In this document: positions 60,720 through 64,000 of the stretch, one piece after another
How positions within the stretch are numbered: position 1 is the stretch's first letter
Layout: every line of letters begins with the position of its first letter
Source of the DNA: Motiliproteus sp036960175
GTDB lineage: Bacteria; Pseudomonadota; Gammaproteobacteria; Pseudomonadales; Balneatricaceae
Direction of reading: 5' to 3'
NCBI GenBank assembly: GCA_036960175.1
Contig: JBALWH010000012.1
Location: 1 to 64,000, forward strand
DNA length: 64,000 nucleotides
Program-made: the position numbers and the translations under genes
Notes under the pieces: model-generated
The model's input: the letters and a program-made list of their open reading frames with translations, nothing else
Told to the model about the DNA's origin: nothing
Database searches by the model: none

Positions 60720-61418
60720 AGATGCCTCCTCGCACAGTTGAGGCATTTGTTTATAGCTACACCGCTTTTTAAATGTCTCGAAATCGTGCTCTAGTCGATC
60801 TGTGAAGGGTCGGTAAAGGAATCGCTATTGACGGTCCATAATTCCAAGCTCTTTACCACTGAGGTCAAGGTAGGCGATGAATTGCTAATTTTCCGTAGGA
60901 CTTTTTCTTATATTGAGAGGAATTATCGGGCTGTTGTTAATAATTGTATGCCGTTTGGATACCTTGTTCCTAAATGATGGCAGCTTGGATAGGGGCAATT
61001 TAGGTCTCCAGTCAGAACGCCTAAATCTATGGATAAAGGGTAATTTAAACTTCTTAATTGCTCCTTAATTTGTTGATATTTTGTCGCCTGGCTACGGCTG
61101 TTCTATCTACTTTGCGGTCACCGGTACCGACACTATCACTGCGCCACATTATGAAACATTTTCATGGAATGTTTGGCAACCACAGTGCCATCCTCCATTT
61201 CTAGCAGGGTGCCACTGCAGATCCTATTCAGAAGGTAGGTATTTCGGCTATATCGACACTACAGACACCTATGGCCAAGAAAAAGTCGAATAGATATTTA
61301 TCTCTCCAGCTCTGGAAGCCGACATCTACAATGCGGATTTTGGCCCCTCGCCCATCTCCCGCAACTCAATTTAGTTCTATACGCCCTCTCTCACGAAGAG
61401 CAAATTTACTAACCTAAA
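60720..61418. other. Gene-poor region, about 700 bp, with right relic repeat
   Basis: Upstream of the protease gene and downstream of the LysR gene end. Includes the right relic copy (61132-61258). From about 61295 one frame reads LYALSHEEQIY before a stop, not recognised. AT-rich promoter-like sequence near 60880-60960. Confidence 0.5.
61132..61258 (+). repeat. Right member of an inverted relic repeat pair
   Basis: Plus-strand copy of the sequence at 57771-57896 (minus). A one-base insertion (GCAGGGTGCC versus GCAGGGGCC region, near 61210) shifts the TITAPHYETFSWN frame in this copy, so it cannot encode the same product. It lies about 3.2 kb from its partner in opposite orientation. Confidence 0.85.
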
Positions 61419-62333
61419 CTAAATCTCATTGCTTGGTGTAGATCCATTGAACCGGCAAGCAAAAGTGTTCAAGTCTTCAATGAACACTTTAACCACATAG
61501 CTTATAGACTTGCTCTGCCTTACCGCATATTCAAAGGGTGAGCTGGGAGCGATTTCTTCTGGCAAAATCCTCCGCATTTCTCCTTTTTTCACCCACAAAT
61601 CTGCATAATGATTTGGCAGTAAACCTATATATTTTCCTGTATGAATGAGGAGGGCCTGGGCTTCTACGTTGTCTACAGTTGCAGAGGCCTTGTAAGAGTT
61701 TAATAAAGCAACATCCTTTGCTTTCATATAACCTCTACCAGCGATTTTATGTTCTTTAATCTCATCAATCCCAACATCGTTTTTCACAAATAGAGGATGA
61801 TTCTTCCCGCAATATAGACCTTCACTTTCCTCATAGAGAAGATGATAGTCAATGCCCGCTACCTTCAACGGAAAAGTTCCAATAACCAAATGAAGCCGAC
61901 CATCTAAGAGCTGTTGCTCCAGTTCAATAGGGGACCCTATATCCACGCGTAACGAAACATCCCCATCCCTAGAAGAAAATGCCTCTAAAGCCGCCCTAAC
62001 GGGGGATGAAAGGTCCGTAATTGTATTTCCGATCAACCCCAACCTGAACTCTCCGCTAAGCCTGTTCTTTAACGCCCCTGCTTCGTGCTTGAACAATTCA
62101 ATAGCGGACATAAGGCGTTGAGCCGAATCATAGATAGACTGACCTTGACTAGTGAGCCTAAACCCCGCCCTTCCCCGATGGCACAACCGCATTCCAAGGC
62201 GAGTCTCCAGCCTGGACATATGTTCACTGATGGTCGAGGGACTTATGTTGAGGATGGCCTGAGCACCACTGAAGCTACCACTTTGAACAACGGCTATGAA
62301 CACCTTCAAGAGCGAGATATCGGCATCATGCAT
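61419..62333 (-). CDS. LysR-family transcription regulator
   Basis: 304 residues. HTH at about 6-60 (LLKVFIAVVQSGSFSGAQAI, ISPSTISEHMSRLETRLGM) followed by a substrate-binding-like effector domain (GEFRLGLIGNTITDLSSP, LHLVIGTFPLKVAGIDY). Divergent from a BCCT transporter across 213 bp, so it probably controls uptake of a betaine-like compound. The region appears more AT-rich than 20-50 kb, consistent with an acquired segment. Effector unknown. Confidence 0.88.
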   Translation of the reverse strand: MHDADISLLKVFIAVVQSGSFSGAQAILNISPSTISEHMSRLETRLGMRLCHRGRAGFRLTSQGQSIYDSAQRLMSAIELFKHEAGALKNRLSGEFRLGLIGNTITDLSSPVRAALEAFSSRDGDVSLRVDIGSPIELEQQLLDGRLHLVIGTFPLKVAGIDYHLLYEESEGLYCGKNHPLFVKNDVGIDEIKEHKIAGRGYMKAKDVALLNSYKASATVDNVEAQALLIHTGKYIGLLPNHYADLWVKKGEMRRILPEEIAPSSPFEYAVRQSKSISYVVKVFIEDLNTFACRFNGSTPSNEI

Positions 62334-62546
62334 AATAATTACTTCGTAAATTTGCGATGTATAGTTCGATAACTTGATATTACACCGAACAAAACGCTTG
62401 TGCTACCTTACCCATATGGATGTGATTACCCGTTCCAAACGAATAAGTACGCCCTTCACTGCCCTGCAGTTCTTCGTAACCACTATGACCTGTCCACAGG
62501 CCCCGTGGTTTTACAAAAATAACAACCCATTTTAATAGGTAACATA

Positions 62547-64000
62547 ATGCTTAGCTCCTCAATAAGCACGAATGACAAGCGTCCTGATATAACAAAAGCA
62601 ATAACCTTTGTTAGCTTCGGGCTTCTCAGCATGGCTATTATTCTGGTATTCCTATTTCCAGAATCATCAGCAAACTACATCAGTAGTATTCGAACGGGCA
62701 TTACCGCCTATATGTCATGGTATTTTTCTCTTCTTGCGACAAGCGCTCTGTTGTTTTGCATTTGGGTTGTATTCAGTAAATACGGAAAAATCAGACTGGG
62801 AGGAGACAACGCTAAGCCGGAGTACAGCAACTTCGCTTGGTACTCAATGCTAATCGCGTGCGGCGAGGGAGTAGGCCTTATATTTTGGGGCATAGCAGAG
62901 CCAGTCTTGTTATTTGGTGATTCAAAATTTGCAGAACCAAAGTCTGCTGAGGCAATTTCCAGTAGCATCTCATGGTCATACTTTCACTGGGGAATTCACG
63001 CTTGGGCAATTTACTGCGTTGTCGCGCTAGTGCTTGCATTTTCAATCCACAATTTAAAAAAACCACTCAATTTTCACAGCGCTATAATCGACATGTTTCC
63101 AAAAAAATTCTGGAAACCAGTAGGAATAGCTATTGAAGTAATCGCGGTAATCACTACCGTTCTCGGACTAGCTACGTCATTCGGATTCGCCGCACTACAG
63201 TTTAATACAGGTTTAAACTTTGCGTTTGGAACAGATATTTCAGTAACATTCCAGATAGCATTCATGGTAGGTATCGCCCTGATCACAATCCTTTCTCAAC
63301 GCTCAGGGCTAAACAAAGGGATGAGGCTTATTAGTGAAACCAATAGCTGGTTAAGTATTGCCTTACTCTCCGCATTCTTAATTCTTGGCCCTACCGTATA
63401 TATCCTATCCCTGTTCCTTGAAACATCTGGAGAATACCTGTCCTCGCTGTTTGCTATGGGCATGTGGACAGACTCATACTCATTTATTGACGGCGTAGAT
63501 TCATGGAGCGATAGCTGGATGGGGGTTTGGACAACCTTTATCTGGTGCTGGGGTGCGTTTAGTTTTGCACCATTTGTTGCCGCCTTTATTGCGAAAGTTT
63601 CACGAGGTAGAACCCTGAGTGAGTTTCTCATCGGAGGAATTGTTGGACCATCTATTATTGTAATGGTTTGGGTAGTCATTAATGGAGGAACGGCAATCGC
63701 GACAGATATACTTGTTGGGGGTATCACGGAAGCTACTCAGTCCAACCCTGCCGCAGGCCTATTCATGACAATCGAAAAATTCAGCTATGACTGGGTTGCT
63801 CCAATTCTTTCAGCCATTGCAATCATTCTAATAGCTACTTTCTATATCACGTCTCTTGATGGAGGGACTTATTCACTTTCTTCAATGCTGCACGAAGATG
63901 AAGAAGGCCCCGCTTCTAGCAATAAGGGGTACAAATATAGAATCGCACTTTCTGCCATGATTGCGCTCGTCGCCTCTGTTCTTCTGCTGGCAGGCGGAAA
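62547..64000 (+). CDS. BCCT-family betaine/choline/carnitine-type transporter, cut by window end
   Basis: The frame runs from ATG 62547 to the window edge (484 complete codons), with about ten membrane helices seen. Family signatures: WYSMLIACGEGVGLIFWGIA (the GMG/G-rich helix before AEP), HWGIHAWAIYC, and the WMGVWTTFIWCWGAFSFAPF stretch followed by VAAFIAKVSRGRTLSEF. In betaine carriers the helix-8 box reads W-T-x-F-Y-W-x-W-W; here it is WTTFIWCWGAF, so one or two of the aromatic cage residues differ and the substrate may not be a standard quaternary amine. Start chosen from TAGGTAACATA upstream (weak ribosome-binding site). Divergent from the LysR gene. Confidence 0.9.
   Translation, partial: MLSSSISTNDKRPDITKAITFVSFGLLSMAIILVFLFPESSANYISSIRTGITAYMSWYFSLLATSALLFCIWVVFSKYGKIRLGGDNAKPEYSNFAWYSMLIACGEGVGLIFWGIAEPVLLFGDSKFAEPKSAEAISSSISWSYFHWGIHAWAIYCVVALVLAFSIHNLKKPLNFHSAIIDMFPKKFWKPVGIAIEVIAVITTVLGLATSFGFAALQFNTGLNFAFGTDISVTFQIAFMVGIALITILSQRSGLNKGMRLISETNSWLSIALLSAFLILGPTVYILSLFLETSGEYLSSLFAMGMWTDSYSFIDGVDSWSDSWMGVWTTFIWCWGAFSFAPFVAAFIAKVSRGRTLSEFLIGGIVGPSIIVMVWVVINGGTAIATDILVGGITEATQSNPAAGLFMTIEKFSYDWVAPILSAIAIILIATFYITSLDGGTYSLSSMLHEDEEGPASSNKGYKYRIALSAMIALVASVLLLAGG

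Noticed and set aside
1..64000. CRISPR arrays, tRNA and rRNA genes
   Set aside because: No regularly spaced repeats and no tRNA or rRNA signatures were seen by reading; a tRNAscan/Infernal run would be decisive.

Overview
This 64 kb window looks like the chromosome of a free-living, probably marine or aquatic, gammaproteobacterium of roughly 50% GC. Several genes point to that class by sequence: an FNR/ANR regulator with the 4Fe-4S cysteine set, FolX, MltF, EfpL (YeiP), a divergent glpK/glpD pair, HupE and a PEP-CTERM protein. I cannot name the genus. No rRNA, tRNA, CRISPR array or intact insertion sequence was seen.

Layout. 1-15.4 kb is a signalling zone: three diguanylate cyclases, an FNR-type regulator, a secreted rhodanese, a full-length chemoreceptor, a secreted PilJ-like helical protein, a DUF4136 lipoprotein, a PPP-type phosphatase, a DUF5610 protein and a HlyU-like/TerB pair. 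15.5-18.3 kb carries an isolated cobyrinate a,c-diamide synthase and a compact metal-efflux locus (MerR, cysteine-rich CWC protein, short CDF transporter) with a textbook 19-bp-spacer MerR operator. A 276-bp structured MITE with TTAG target duplications lies just after folX, and mltF follows. 21.6-25.1 kb pairs glutaryl-CoA dehydrogenase with a fused E1 alpha/beta 2-oxoacid dehydrogenase. 25.3-32.8 kb holds a SEC-C/TPR/OGT protein, a truncated chemoreceptor remnant, efpL and a four-gene glycan/lipid-glycosylation operon. 32.9-36.0 kb is glpK/glpD. 36.2-41.5 kb is a small redox/regulatory accessory group. 41.7-43.9 kb has a PEP-CTERM protein behind a sigma-54-like promoter, then a HupE/anchor pair.

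The most interesting part is 44.1-50.9 kb. Seven tightly packed genes encode a periplasmic coiled-coil protein, a cysteine-rich lipoprotein, a four-helix TolQ/ExbB/MotA-like channel protein, an ExbD/TolR-like protein with Asp25 at its single membrane helix, a large lipoprotein, an anchored protein with a possible SPOR-like end, and an SLT lytic transglycosylase. I read it as a proton-motive-force-driven envelope or peptidoglycan machine that I do not recognise as a described system.

51.1-57.6 kb is phoBR-pstSCAB without phoU, with a PhoR of the large HAMP-PAS type. From 57.6 kb to the end the sequence is accessory in character, with long gene-poor gaps. A pair of inverted near-identical repeat blocks (39 and 48 bp identical) encloses a Yip1-like membrane protein and an astacin-like M12 protease without a signal peptide. 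A LysR regulator and a divergent BCCT transporter cut by the window edge follow. Where I judged the ribosome-binding site to decide the start, the chosen start differs from the longest open frame and the reason is given.
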